NCBI GenBank assembly: GCA_014218235.1
Contig: CM024756.1
Location: 68,206,015-68,270,014 of the forward strand
From: Colocasia esculenta
Taxonomy: Eukaryota; Streptophyta; Magnoliopsida; Alismatales; Araceae
Reading direction: 5' to 3'
DNA length: 64,000 bases
Positions 45,877 to 56,528 of the stretch are shown here, one piece after another (positions within the stretch are counted from its first letter, which is position 1; each line of letters opens with the position of its first letter). A program made the position numbers and the translations under genes. The notes below the pieces were generated by a model, which did not search any database, was not told where the DNA came from, and saw only the letters and a list, made by a program, of their open reading frames with translations.

Positions 45877-48800
45877 TTTTTTCGGTAAGTAAGAAATGGT
45901 ATTAATAATGAATAAATTACAGATCCTTTGGTCATACAAGTCATGACCAGAGGTATAAGACTACTAGATGAGTTCAGGAGAGTGCACCCCTACCCCAAAG
46001 GGGAGGAATGTTCTCACTCCACCAAACTACAATCTAGTAAAAGAAAGCTGAAAAACTTCAATAAAGCTATTCCATGACTACACAATCCGTAGACTATGGA
46101 ATAAGGAGTTACATTACAGAGTTTTCACCCAAATCCTTTTATGCTCCATGCTAGAAAATGGTAGAAGACTATCCAAAGATGCGCAGCAGCAGCCATGCCC
46201 AGAACCTGAAAGGTTAGTAGAAGGAGTCCAAGCAGAGAATTGCAAAGAAGAATCATAAATTAAATCAAAACCTACTAGAACCAGGAAGACTAATAAGCTT
46301 TAATGATCTAATCTAATGAATGGTAAAGTTGAACCTAGTTAAAACCCCTTTCTCACGAGGAGATAATTTTGCATTCTTCACCTTCATTTCCATGCTACTT
46401 CTGATATCATGCAGAATGTCGAGCAATATGTGAACTTTATCTTTTCTTTTCCCTTCAAAAATTCTAATGCATCTCTCTCTCCATATCCACAGATAGCCGT
46501 TCTAATTGCCACTTTCACCATCAAAGATAGAATACCACTCTTGGAGAACTCTTGCTGAAGAGCATAGATTTCATTATGAAGAGAAGTGTGAGGCTTTCTA
46601 GATAAGTCATATCTGCTCAAAATGCATTTCCAAATCCAGCTAGTGTAAGTGCAGGTAAAATACAAATGGTCAGCACTCTCATTATCATTCAAGCAAAGAA
46701 CACATTGATTGGCCAAAATTCTACCTTTCCTTTGCAAGTTATCAATAGTTGGAAGCTTGTTGTGCAGAGCCTGCCAAGTGCATAAAGAGAATTTCTGAAC
46801 AGTAGGCCGATCCCAGGTCCATCTATTGTAGTACCAATTATTCCCCTTGATTCTGATTTCATTCCAGGCTGAGTTGACATTGAAATTTCCATTATTATGC
46901 TTCCATATGATTGCATCTTCTCCACTATTCCTGATAGGAATTACAGCAATTTGAGGCCAGAGAGTGATCATTTCATGAGTTGTTGCATTAGGGAGTCTCC
47001 AATCCCTTCATGGATGAAACTAGAAATCTGCAAATTTTTAGGAGCACCTAAATCTTGTCTTATCCTATCACCATACAATTGGTATATGCTTTTTCCATTG
47101 ATCCAAGGGTCATACCACATGCTAGTTTTATTTCCTGTAGAAATAACATAAGAAACATGCTCAACCAGCCATTGTCTAGCTTTCAAAATACCTTTGATTG
47201 CAGCCGAATAATAAGATTGGATTCAACACACCAAACAGATTTTCTCTTAAAGTACTTTTCCTTGATCCAATTATTCCAGATTGTTTTCTTATCCTGAAGC
47301 AAATCCCAGAGAAGCTTGATCATACCTGCTTTATTCCATTCATGGAGATTCTTCAAATTCAGCCCTCCTTCATCCTTGGGTTTACAAATAGTAGACCATT
47401 TCACCATATGGAGCGCATTATTTTCTTGGGTGCCATGCCAAAAGAATTTGCTGAGAATGGTTTCCACTTCATGAATGAGACCCGTAGGTAAGATAAAAGC
47501 ATTGGACCAATACAAAGCATAGGATTGAAGAACTGAACGAATCAATTCAAGTCTTCCTGCTTTAGAAAGCAATCTACATTTCCAAGAATTCAGTCTCTTT
47601 CTAATCTTTTCAACAATGGGATGACAATGGCTTTTATTGATAGCATTCGAGAATAGAGGAAGACCCAAGTAAGGAACTGGTAGGTTACCTTCTGCAACTC
47701 CAAGAGTGGTAGAGATTTGCTCTTTATCTTTGATGGCTGCCCCCACATAAACCTTGCTTTTCTGAAGATTAAGAGCAAGACCAGAAATTCTACCAAAGAT
47801 ATTCAAAATATCAGCCAACTTTGTCACAGAATTATGATCATTTTGAATGAATATCAGCAAATCATCCGCAAATATAGTATGAGAAACATTACAATTCCCG
47901 GCTGTAGGAACTTTAAGGCTGCCATCTAACACTGCCTTCTCAAGCATACAAGTCAATCCCTCCATAGCAATGGTGAACAAGTAGGGAGAAAGAGGGTCTC
48001 CCTGTCTAATCCCATTACCACTTCCAAAAAAACCAATTGGAGAACCATTGAAAAGAACAGAGAATTTTGGAGTTTCTAAGCAATTCTGATCCAATCTATC
48101 CACTTTGAAGGAAAAAGCATTTTCCTCATCATTTCATAAATGAAGGACCTGTTAACAGAATCAAATGCTTTTCTCAAATCAGCTTTAAAGCAAATTCTTT
48201 TTCCCGCAGATTTAGAATGAAGATCTTTGACAATATCATTAGCAAGGAGCACATTTTGGTGGATACCTCTACCTTTGATGAAGGCTGATTGATTGGGGCT
48301 TATAACAGTATCCATAACTTTCTGCAGTCTATTGGCCATCACTTTAGAAATAACTTTATAAATGAAGTTGCATAAGAGATAGGCCTATAGTTCTCAAGAC
48401 AATCAGCACCAGCAGTCTTGGGAATAAGAGAGATAAAAGTACAATTCAATTGTTTGTGCATCCTACCAGTAGTAAAGAAGTGCTGACAAGCATTTATAAC
48501 ATCCTTACCAACAATGTTCCAAGTAACTTGAAAGAATTCTGCAGTAAAACCATCTGGACCTGGACTTTTGTTTTTGGGAGAACTGAAAACAGTAGATCTG
48601 ATTTCTTCTTCAGTGATTGTTGGCTAAGAAAAACCACCTCTTCTTGAGAAAGCTTACTTCTGACCTCTAATCATGATGATCACTATGCTGCAATTGATTG
48701 AGTAGGGTTTTGTAAAAGTCCACCGTATGGTCTTTAACTTTATCAATATCATGAATCAGATTGCCATTGCCATCCTTGCATTTCCTAATAGTGTTCCTTG

Positions 48801-49750
48801 CTTTTCTAGCTGCAATAGAAGCATAAAAGAATTTGGTATTGGAGTCCCCAAGAGTAAGCCAATTTACTCTTGATTTCTGCCTTATATAATTTTCCTCAAT
48901 AGCAAGAGCTTTGGCATATTTTCCCTGGCTTCATTTTCCTTGCTGATAAGATCTTCATCATGAGGATTATGAGCAAGGTGATTTTGAGCATTGATCAGCT
49001 CCCCTTTACTGGTAGCCACTCCATCATGAATATTACCAAAACATTCCTATTCCACTCCTTCAAAGCTTCCTTGCAAGATTTTAGTTTTTGGGTGAGAACA
49101 AAAGGAGCTGTTCCACAAACCTGAATACTCCAAGCAGCTTCAATGACATGAAGGAATTGAGGGTGAGAACTCCACATGTTGAAGTACCTGAAAGGTTTTT
49201 CCCTCTTGGAACCTCATTTTCAGAACATATAGTTAACAGAGAATGATCCGAGAGATATTGAACACCATATTCAAGTAAGCAGTCTGGATAAGCATTTAAC
49301 CATTCCTTGTTGATCAAGCATCTATCAAGTCTAGCCATGATTTTCCTGATAGGGGCCCCTCTGTTGCTCCAAGAAAGCCAATCACCCACAGACTTCATGT
49401 CAAAAAGATCACTAGAGAGGATGCAGTCATTGAAATCAGCTAACATTGAAACAGATAAATCTCTTCCACCCACTTTCTCATGCGGATATCTCACTGTGTT
49501 GAAGTCTCCCACCACCATCCAAGGTGAGTTGGAGGTAGTACCAGCTAAGGAACAAATATGTCTCCAAAGATCGATCCTTTCTTGAGCACTATTAGAAGCA
49601 TAAATGGCAGATAAGTTGAAAAGAGTGCTGGTAGTTTTATCTTTCCCTTCCACATGAATGCATTGAGACATTGAGTCAATGCTAGTAATCTCAATAAGAA
49701 AAAAATTTGGACCATTTCTCGATTGTGCGTGTCATCCTTGCGCAGGGGCC

Positions 49751-49782
<32 letters not shown>

Positions 49783-49801
49783 TCGGATGTCTCCGAAGAG
49801 A
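45877..49801 (-). mobile_element. LINE F with 5'-fused U6 snRNA copy
   Basis: Minus-strand LINE inserted in the RT of Copia C at the codons for QAPRAWY. A 17-bp perfect duplication (CTCTAGGTGCTTGCTTT) lies at 45860-45876 and 49802-49818. The left end is the reversed tail CGGTAAGTAAG plus T-run, as in LINEs E and L. The 5' end is truncated within the endonuclease (about 49698) and is joined directly to a U6 snRNA sequence (49699-49802). One duplication encloses LINE and U6 together, so both arrived in one event. Confidence 0.95.
46384..49698 (-). pseudogene. LINE F ORF2: partial endonuclease, RT, zf-RVT
   Basis: Minus-strand ORF2 lacking its first part. Endonuclease part 49671-49081: NLSAIYASNSAQERIDLW, WMVVGDFNTVRYPHEKVGG, ARLDRCLINKEWL, YLSDHSLLTI; the GDFN and SDH motifs are kept. 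RT 48560-47183: SAFIKGRGIHQNVLLAND, KADLRKAFDSVNRSFIY, GIRQGDPLSPYLFTIAMEG, IFADDLLIF, YLGLPLFS, SKAGRLELIRSVLQSYALYW. C-terminal 47186-46384 with LYFTCTYTSWIW in a zf-RVT-like block. Frame breaks near 49100-48350 and 47180. It is the longest LINE remnant on the minus strand. Confidence 0.88.
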
Positions 49802-49802
49802 C
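49699..49802 (-). ncRNA. U6: U6 snRNA retro-copy (pseudogene) at LINE 5' end
   Basis: Reading the minus strand from 49802, the sequence follows plant U6 end to end. It has the 5' stem GTCTCTTCGGAGAC, then ACATCCGATAAAATTGG, AACGATACAGAGAAGATTAG (with the ACAGAGA box), GCATGGCCCCTGCGCAAGG, ATGACACGCA, and ends TCGAGAAATGGTCCAAA plus seven T. Against the canonical sequence known for plants I see a paired change in the 5' stem (C4 to T with G11 to A) and a one-base loss near the CACAAATCGAG stretch. Upstream (above 49802) is Copia RT sequence with no USE or TATA of a plant U6 promoter, so it is not an active gene. It was copied with LINE F. Confidence 0.95.
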
Positions 49803-49818
49803 TCTAGGTGCTTGCTTT

Positions 49819-50524
49819 AAACCATATAAAGCCTTATGAAGTTTAAATACATGATTTGGAAATTGATATCATCAAAACCTGGAGGTTGTTCAACATACAC
49901 TTCCTCCTTGATAAAACCATTTAAAAAGGCTGATTTGACATCCATTTGAAATAGTTTTAATCAAATGCAGATGCAAAAGCAAGTAAAATCCTAATAGCCT
50001 CAGTCTAGCTACAGGTGCATAGGTTTCATCGAAATCTATGCCTTCCTCTTGGGAGTAGCCTTGAGCTACCAGTCTGGCCTTGTTCCTTAGGATTACTCCA
50101 GACTCATCCAGTTTATTTCTGAACACCCACTTGGTGCCAATACTGAATGATTGGATGGTCTAGGAACAAGTGACCATACTTGGTTTCTCTTGAACTGATT
50201 TAGTTCATCTTGCATGGCTAATATCTAAGATTCATCAGATAAAGCTTCATTGACTGTCTTAGGCTCTATTTGAGAAACAAAGGCTAAATAATCACAAGGA
50301 ATTACATTACCTCTTGTTCTTACCCCTACAGATGGATCACCAATAATATTCTCAGGAGGGTGATCTTTCTGATGTCTCCATTCTTTTGTAAAATTTTCAT
50401 ATTGAATTTTAGTTTGCTGCAGTTCTTCCAGAGAAGGATCTTCCTTGTCCTTAATTGAGGTATTCTTTAATTTTTCAGACAAGTCATCTGCATCATCAAT
50501 GTCACTAATTTCTTCCTTTTTCAA
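49819..50524 (-). pseudogene. Copia C INT-RT linker and RT N-terminal part
   Basis: The linker at 50524-50225 is acidic and contains HPPENIIGDPSVGVRTR, the usual lead-in to Copia RT. RT follows at 50126-49819: MFRNKLDESGVILRNKARLV then AQGYSQEEGIDFDETYAPVA, then frameshifted sequence up to the codons for GLKQAPRAWY, where LINE F interrupts. It rejoins 45859 downward. Confidence 0.88.
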
Positions 50525-51665
50525 GGAAGGGTTAGATTCATAAAAATAACATGTACAGATTGTTCAATTAATAATGAACGTTTATTGAAAAATCTATAAC
50601 CTTTGGGTTTAGAAGAGTACCCCATAAAGATGCCTTCATCTGATTTGGCATCCAACTTACCAATGTCCCTTTTTCCATTATTGTGGATGAAACAAGGACA
50701 TCCAAATATTCTGAAATGGTTGATCTTTGGTTTCTTTCCCTTGTAGAGTTCATAAGCAGTCTTCTTCAGAATCGGCCTGATCATCGCCCTGTTAATGATG
50801 TAGCATGCAGTGTTGATGGCTTCGGCCCAAAAATATCTTGGCAAGTCATATTCTGATAACATGGTTCTTGCCATATCCAAAAGAGTTCTGTTTTTCCTCT
50901 CAGCAATTCCATTTTGTTGGGGTGTCCTTGGTGCTGAGAAGTTGTGCTCAATTCCTTGATCATTGCAGAACTTTGCAAACTTTTCATTTTGAAACTGACC
51001 ACCATGATCTGATCGAATAGAGATAATGGTGAACTTCTGATCTTTCTGAACTTCCTACTGAAGCTGACAAAATTTTCAAAGGTGTCATCTTTGTGTTCTA
51101 GAAAGGATACCCAAGTAAATCTTGAATAATCGTCAACTATGACAAATCCAAAATTCTTTCCTCTTAGACTGGTAGTCCTCATTGGCCCAAATAGATCCAT
51201 ATGAAGTAGTTCTAAGGGCTTTGAGGTGGTTACTATAGTCTTTGATTTGAAAGAGCTCTTGGTGTGCTTTCCTCTTGCACAAGGTCTGCAGATACTATCC
51301 ATTCTTGAGTTGACCTTTGGCAGTCCTTCCACTAGATTTCTTTTCTGAGCTTGTTTAAACCATCAGGCTGCAGTGACCCAATCTTCTGTGCCACAGCTCT
51401 GTCGATTGATCTTTGCTGGCTGCCAAACAGACATCTGATTTTTGAGTTCCTCGAGATAGAGAACATACAAGTTTCTTTCTCTGTAAGCTTCAAATATGAC
51501 TGCACCATCCTTTAATATACTGCACTTTGATTCTTGGAACTGAATCTGATGGCCTTTGTCACACAGCTGGCTGATGCTGATGAGATTGTGTTTTAATCCT
51601 TTGACCAGCATTACGTCTTCAATAACTGACTTTCCTTTGATGTTCACAGACCCACTTCCTACCAC
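50521..51665 (-). pseudogene. Copia C protease end and integrase
   Basis: 51665-51363 is the pre-integrase region (MVGSGSVNIKGKSVIEDVML, GLKHNLISISQLCDKG). 51332-50781 is the integrase: the zinc-finger end CRPCARGKHTKSSFKSK, LELLHMDLFGPMRTTSL with the first acidic residue, FGFVIVDDYSRFTWVSFL, and degenerate later parts. 50880-50521 reads MLSEYDLPRYFWAEAINTAC, RPILKKTAYELYKGKKPKI and FRIFGCPCFIHN. Frameshifts lie near 51345, 51050 and 50880. The protease motif itself, expected around 51700-51860, is only weakly readable. Confidence 0.87.
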
Positions 51666-51859
51666 AGTGCCTTTCCATTATCTCCATAGGTAACTGTTCC
51701 TTCTTCAGCTTGGAGATCAACGAAAATCTTCTTGTTGCCTGACATGTGCCTTGAGCATCCACTATCCAAATACCATTTGGATGCTCTTGAATTTCCCTGA
51801 AATTTAAACACTACGTTTTAGGTACCCAAGTTCCTTTGGGTCCTGATGGGTTAGTATCA

Positions 51860-53043
51860 TTGATTTTTCCTTTTATTATCACTTTTTGTTCTTAGTAGGA
51901 CAAGTTGCTTTGTTATGTCCTAGTTTGTTACAGAGATTGCAGCAGGTTATTCTGGTTATTCTTTCAATTGGAGTGTATTTAAAAATTTTATGTTCTTTGT
52001 CTTTTTCTGATATAAACTCAGGGGTTGGATAAGTGTTAGGAAAGACTTTTGTTTCTTCATTTTCTGAGGGAGTGTAACCAAAACCCATGTTTCTTTTTGT
52101 TTAACCTTTTAGCTCCGTTTATCAATAGAAGAGGTTTATTATTTGTGAACATGTTTATGGTGCTTGTTAAATGTTCATTTTCTTTATTTAGTCTTTCTAT
52201 TTCTGTTTTAAGTCCACTTAAGTCTTCTTGTTTTTCTAAGTGAATTATTTTTCTGTTTTTCTCTTTTAATTCTTCACATAACAATTCATTTCTTCTTTTA
52301 TGTTCAGTTATTTGTTTTTCAAGTTCTTCATTTTCGATTTTTAAGTCTGAGTTTGTATTTTCTAAACAGATTACATTTTTCTTACTAGTTTTAAGTAATT
52401 TACATACCTCTTTATATTTATCATAGAGTTCATTAAAAGCACTTTCTAGATTATCAGAATCTGAATCATTGCAGGAATCAAACGAGGAGTCAGAGGTTAC
52501 CTTGTCTTCGGTGTTGGCCATGAGAGCCAGGTTGGCTTCTTCATCTTCACTGCTAGAGCTTGACTCACTATCTGAGTCACTGCTATTCTCCCAAGCAGCT
52601 GCCATTGCCTTCTTTTTATACTTCTTAACCTTCTGAAATTATCCTTCTTTTTGTGACTGCATCTGGAATCTTCGTATTGTGCCACAAGAATATCGATTCT
52701 TGTCTCCTTTACTTTGTCTGTCCCTTCATAGGTAATCCTGAGCTTTCCCACATTTCCATTGCGGATTTGCAGGCTGAAACTCTGTTGAATTCTTTCTTGC
52801 TGAGGGCACAGCACAGAATACTCTGGCTTTGCAGTTTAAGGATATTCTTCTCCTGTCGTCATCTGTCCACTGAGCCTTTGCATTTGTGACTAGAAGATCA
52901 CCTTCTTCCACAATGGACCATATTGTATAATCGTGGCCTTATAGAAAGTACTCCATTCTTGTCTTCCAGTAGGTGTAATCTTCTCCATCGAACAAGGGAG
53001 GCCTGTTGACTGACTGACCTTCGAAGTTACTTTGGGCTGCCAT
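51860..53043 (-). pseudogene. Copia C gag, internally deleted
   Basis: ATG at 53043 (MAAQSNFEGQSVNRPPLFDG) 48 bp after the PBS. A frameshift follows near 52935. The UBN2-type region is read in 52911-52660 and stops at RIDILVAQYE. It is then joined abruptly to the segment preceding MAAAWENSSDSDSESSSSSE (52605). Compared with J this removes most of the second half of the capsid region and the first zinc knuckle. The coiled coil (52480-52150) and second knuckle CNLCNKLGHNKATC (about 51940-51899) remain. The deletion makes C unlikely to be autonomous. Confidence 0.87.
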
Positions 53044-53090
53044 GGATCTTTACTCTTCAGATCGTTGGATCTTCTTCTTTGTCGAATAGA

Positions 53091-53105
53091 CTCGCTCTGA
53101 TACCA
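53091..53105 (-). promoter_or_regulatory. Primer binding site of Copia C
   Basis: Minus-strand TGGTATCAGAGCGAG lies 2 bp inside the LTR edge at 53108, the same spacing and sequence as in J. Confidence 0.9.
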
Positions 53106-53291
53106 CTTGTTGCCCAGCTAGCTAGCCCAGAGGGGGGGTGAATGGGTTATTAAAATTTGATCTTTGATTAAAACCTGTTCACTAAAAAGATTACACAACA
53201 ACTTAAACAAACGTTAGAGTTGAACGAAATAAGACAGCAAACGCACACAAGCACAACCACATGACACAAGGGATTTTATCCTGGTTCGGAA

Positions 53292-53417
53292 CTCCTCTCC
53301 ACAGGAGACCTACGTCCAGTCCCTGAGCAATGCCTCAGGATTTCACGAATCAAGGGTAATATCCCCCCTCACGGATCCTTACACCCAGCCTCAGCTGGTC
53401 TTCCTTCAACTTGAAGG
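53292..53417. repeat. Cluster of small hairpins in the C-family LTR
   Basis: CTCCT/AGGAG (53292-53307), CCTGAG/CTCAGG (53322-53339), CCAGC/GCTGG (about 53386-53399) and CCTTCAA/TTGAAGG (53403-53417). The last reads CCTTCAG/CTGAAGG in solo LTR D (about 37384-37398), two compensating changes that keep the stem. In element sense the cluster lies near the LTR 3' end, in the presumed R/U5 region. Confidence 0.65.
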
Positions 53418-54234
53418 GAAAACAACCACCCTGGATACCACCAGGTCTTCCTTCGTCCAAAAGGGTACAAACCAAAGAAACGAAGAATAAGAACAAGCTT
53501 CGGACACTAGCTTAACCAGCTACAAGCTGAAGCAAACAAGCCTCGAGAGAGAAAGAGAATTTAACACTGGTTTCTCTCCAAAGACTACACAGGCTCTCAC
53601 AAGAATTTCTTCTATGAACACTGAGAGCTAAAGAGCTAAGAGAACTATTGGAATGGTCGCTTCGCTCTTGCTTGGAACTCCGAAGACTCAAGGAATTGGT
53701 GTTTCTTTCTTTTTGAATAATGATATCTCCATGTTGTGTATTTCTTCTCAGTCTTGAGTCTTGTATTTAAGCTTCTACTTGAAATTTGAACGTTAAAAGA
53801 ACCGTTGTCTCTTATCCAGGTGTACGTTAGACTGGTCAGCAAGGAAGCTTCTGATCTTCAGTCTTTTATCCTTTAGTACATGCCAGAAAAATATTTTAGA
53901 ATCTTGTATCTTGTGTCCAACGTTGTACAGATGAGACTTGTCAGATATCTGCAAGCATATCAACAATAAACAGAGGACAGCTAGGACTGTCGTCGATTGT
54001 TAATTGCAGTTGGAACAGATATTGCAATATATAGCAAAGCTCCTTTCTGTCTAAAAAAAAGGACGTAGATAGAGTAGCATAAAATGGAAGATATTGTCTG
54101 CATGCATGGGAGATACGATCAGAGAGCATTTAATGCGTAGCAGTCAATAGACGAGATATGACTTTGACTTTTCAACGCTATTAAAAAGCATTATACTGAT
54201 ACAGCACAAAATTCGATATGAACAATCCCGATGC

Positions 54235-55090
54235 CTTCATGACTTATGAAATCATTATACGATAACAGACAAATCGTTATGACAGAGCTTTATTAAATTA
54301 TAATGATGAAATCGTTATGAGTTGTAGAAAATCGTTATAAACACTTATCAAGTCGTTATGAACTCTGAAGAAATTGTTGCGATAACTAAAGAAATCGTTA
54401 TGGCTATCAAGTCGTTATGAACTCTAAAGAAATCGTTATGACTATCAAGTCGTTATGAGTTTCAAAGAAATCGTTACGAGAACTAAAGAAATCGTTACGA
54501 GAACTAAAGAAATCCTTATGACTATCAAGTTGTTGCGAGAACTAAAGAAATCGTTATGACTATCAAGTCGTTACGAGTTTCAAAGAAATCGTTACGAGAA
54601 CTAAAGAATTCGTTATGACTATCAAGTCATTACGAGTTTCAAAGAAATCGTTACGAGAACTAAAGAATTCGTTATGACTATCAAGTCGTTGCGAGTTCTA
54701 AAGAAATCGTTATGACTATCAAGTCGTTACGAGTTTCAAAGAAATCGTTACGAGAACTAAAGAAGTCGTTATGACTATTAAGTCGTTACGAGTTTCAAAG
54801 AAATCGTTACGAGAACTAAAGAAGTCGTTATGACTATTAAGTCGTTGTGAGTTCTAAAGAAATCGTTACGAGGACTAAAGAAATCGTTACGGCTAGAAAG
54901 TCGTTGCGAGTTCTAAAGAAATCGTTACGAGGACTAAAGAAATCGTTACGGCTAGAAAGTCGTTGCGAGTTCTAAAGAAATCGTTACGAGGACTAAAGAA
55001 ATCGTTACGGCATCTTTTAGGAAATCGTTGCGGTATCGATTTGATTGAACTTTTCGGTCAGAAGGAAATCGTTATGCTTATCAATAGAAG
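54235..55090. repeat. 59-bp composite tandem array in the C 5' LTR
   Basis: Same 21+21+17 bp architecture as at 39755-40560 but with different unit counts and order, so the two LTR arrays have changed length since insertion or by recombination. Confidence 0.92.
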
Positions 55091-55172
55091 TCGATACAAA
55101 GACTTAGACAAAGCATGAAATGAGACTTACCTGATTGTCTTGAACTTTCATTTTTCTTTTATTTCCTGTTCT

Positions 55173-56412
55173 TTTTTTTTTGGTAAGTAATACTGAAATT
55201 TGTATTAATTGTGGAAAATGATGGAGAATTTACAATGAGAATTCCATACTATCACAGGTCGATAGCTATGGATAAAAAAGAGCTTACTTGCAGCCCAAAA
55301 AACACAAAGTAATCAAACCCTTCTAATATTGAAATTCCGAATTATTCTGCTTGCCTTATGATTGGGAGTAACCCCATGAATATAGAATTCAGTAATGTTT
55401 CGGACATCTGCAAGGATGGATAAAAGGACCTGCATTGGGCTGCGGCTTTTGGATTCAAAAATCCTCAAACACCATTCTTTCCATATCCACCAAATCGCTG
55501 CTCTAAAAGTAACAAAAGCCACACTCCGTCTTGCATCTCGCTCATTGAAGTTCCTTATTAAGCTTTCTCCTTCAGCAATGGTTGTTTCTCTTGGACTGCG
55601 GTGAATGTCCAATCTATGCAATAGTTGCATCCAGATCCACGAGCTGTAAGAACACTTGAAGAAAAGGTGGTTAATGTGCTCATCATACTGTTTACAAAGC
55701 ACACAGATATTTGGACCATGCAAGCCACACCTTTGTAGGGCATCAAAAGTTGGCATCCCATTCATCAGAACCTGCCAGGTAAGGAGCGAGTGCTTTTGGC
55801 TTGTTGGCTTTTTCCAAACAATGGAAAACCAAGGCACTTTGGGGTAAATGACTCTCTTCAGATCATAGATGGCCTTATTGCTGATGGATCCATGCTTCCA
55901 CACAATGGAATCCTCTTGGTTACCCGAGATGGAGATGTTCATGATTCGGGGCCAAAGATCAAACATCTCAGGGGAAGTGGGGGAGGAAGGCACCATTCTC
56001 CGTCCTGAATAAAGGAGCTCACCGTGGCAGAGAGAGGCAACCCAATGAGTAATCTGATGTACTGACCGCCTAGGGAGAATACAGATTCCCCATCAATCCA
56101 TGGATCTTCCCATAAGTTGATAGAGTTACCATTGCCAATTTTATAAGTCACATGGGGCCGGATCCAGTCACGAGCCTGAAGCATACCTTTCCATGCTTGA
56201 GAATGATAGGATTGAGCCTTGGCCTCCCAGATGGATGTATTCCTCAGGTATCTGTTTCTCACCCAGTGAGTCCAAATGGTGTCATAATGAGATAGGAGCC
56301 TCCAGAATTGCATTGTGATAGTAGATGAATTCCAATCAGCCAATCGCCTAAGACCCAATCCTCCCTCTTCTTTTGGCCTGCATACATGAGCCCATTTAAC
56401 AAGATGAAAAGG
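55173..56412 (-). mobile_element. LINE E, 5'-truncated
   Basis: Minus-strand LINE in the C 5' LTR. Left end: T-run and GGTAAGTAATAC (reversed tail). The duplication TTTATTTCCTGTTCT is perfect at 55158-55172 and 56413-56427. Only the 3' 1.24 kb of the LINE is present. Its closest relative in the window is LINE L. Confidence 0.92.
55313..56412 (-). pseudogene. LINE E ORF2, C-terminal region
   Basis: Minus strand: FHLVKWAHVCRPKEEGGLGL (from about 56408), LSHYDTIWTHWVRNRYL, YKIGNGNSINLWEDPWIDGE, then a 227-codon open frame 55996-55313 with a zf-RVT-like block (CVLCKQYDEHINHLFFKCSY, SSWIWMQLLHRLD) and IWWIWKEWCLRIFE. It ends NFNIRRV at 55313. A single frame change near 55990 separates the two open segments. 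RT catalytic core is absent. Confidence 0.88.
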
Positions 56413-56528
56413 TTTATTTCCTGTTCTCAAAACTCAAGTAATTCATTAGTACTATTTTGTTAATCATCAAAATTAATATATATAAATAACGGAATTAATT
56501 TATATGGGGAAGGTTGGTCATCATGTGT

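Larger units (their letters stand above)
53108..55172 (-). mobile_element. Copia C 5' LTR, main part
   Basis: TGTTGCCCAGCTAGCTAGCC to the LINE E insertion; the remaining 96 bp are at 56428-56523. Near its plus-coordinate start lie the C-tract and four small hairpins (53292-53417), then 300 bp of AT-rich sequence, then the tandem array at 54235-55090. The short open frames at 53645-53842 and 53941-54129 recur in the other LTR because the sequence is duplicated; they are not genes. Confidence 0.9.
36822..56523 (-). mobile_element. Copia C, Sirevirus-type element with post-pol ORF
   Basis: Minus-strand LTR element with perfect 5-bp duplication TGTGT at 36817-36821 and 56524-56528 and TG...CA ends. 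3' LTR: 36822-37091 plus 38887-40752 (about 2.14 kb). PPT at 40753-40766. Extra ORF about 44580-40755. Pol 44953-51665, split by LINE F. Gag 51860-53043. PBS 53091-53105. 5' LTR 53108-55172 plus 56428-56523 (about 2.16 kb, split by LINE E). The two LTRs are very similar. Copia domain order (INT before RT) with a long ORF after pol points to the Sirevirus clade. Gag lacks about 200 residues and pol has frame breaks, so it is defective. Confidence 0.93.

Noticed and set aside
49699..49802. Functional U6 snRNA gene
   Set aside because: No plant USE or TATA lies upstream (that side is Copia RT sequence), one base is missing, and the copy shares a target duplication with LINE F.
53645..54129. Conserved small proteins repeated in the C LTRs
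   Set aside because: Short frames at 39150-39347 and 53645-53842, and at 39446-39634 and 53941-54129, match because the LTRs are duplicates; they are not kept in D or G and lack a start context.
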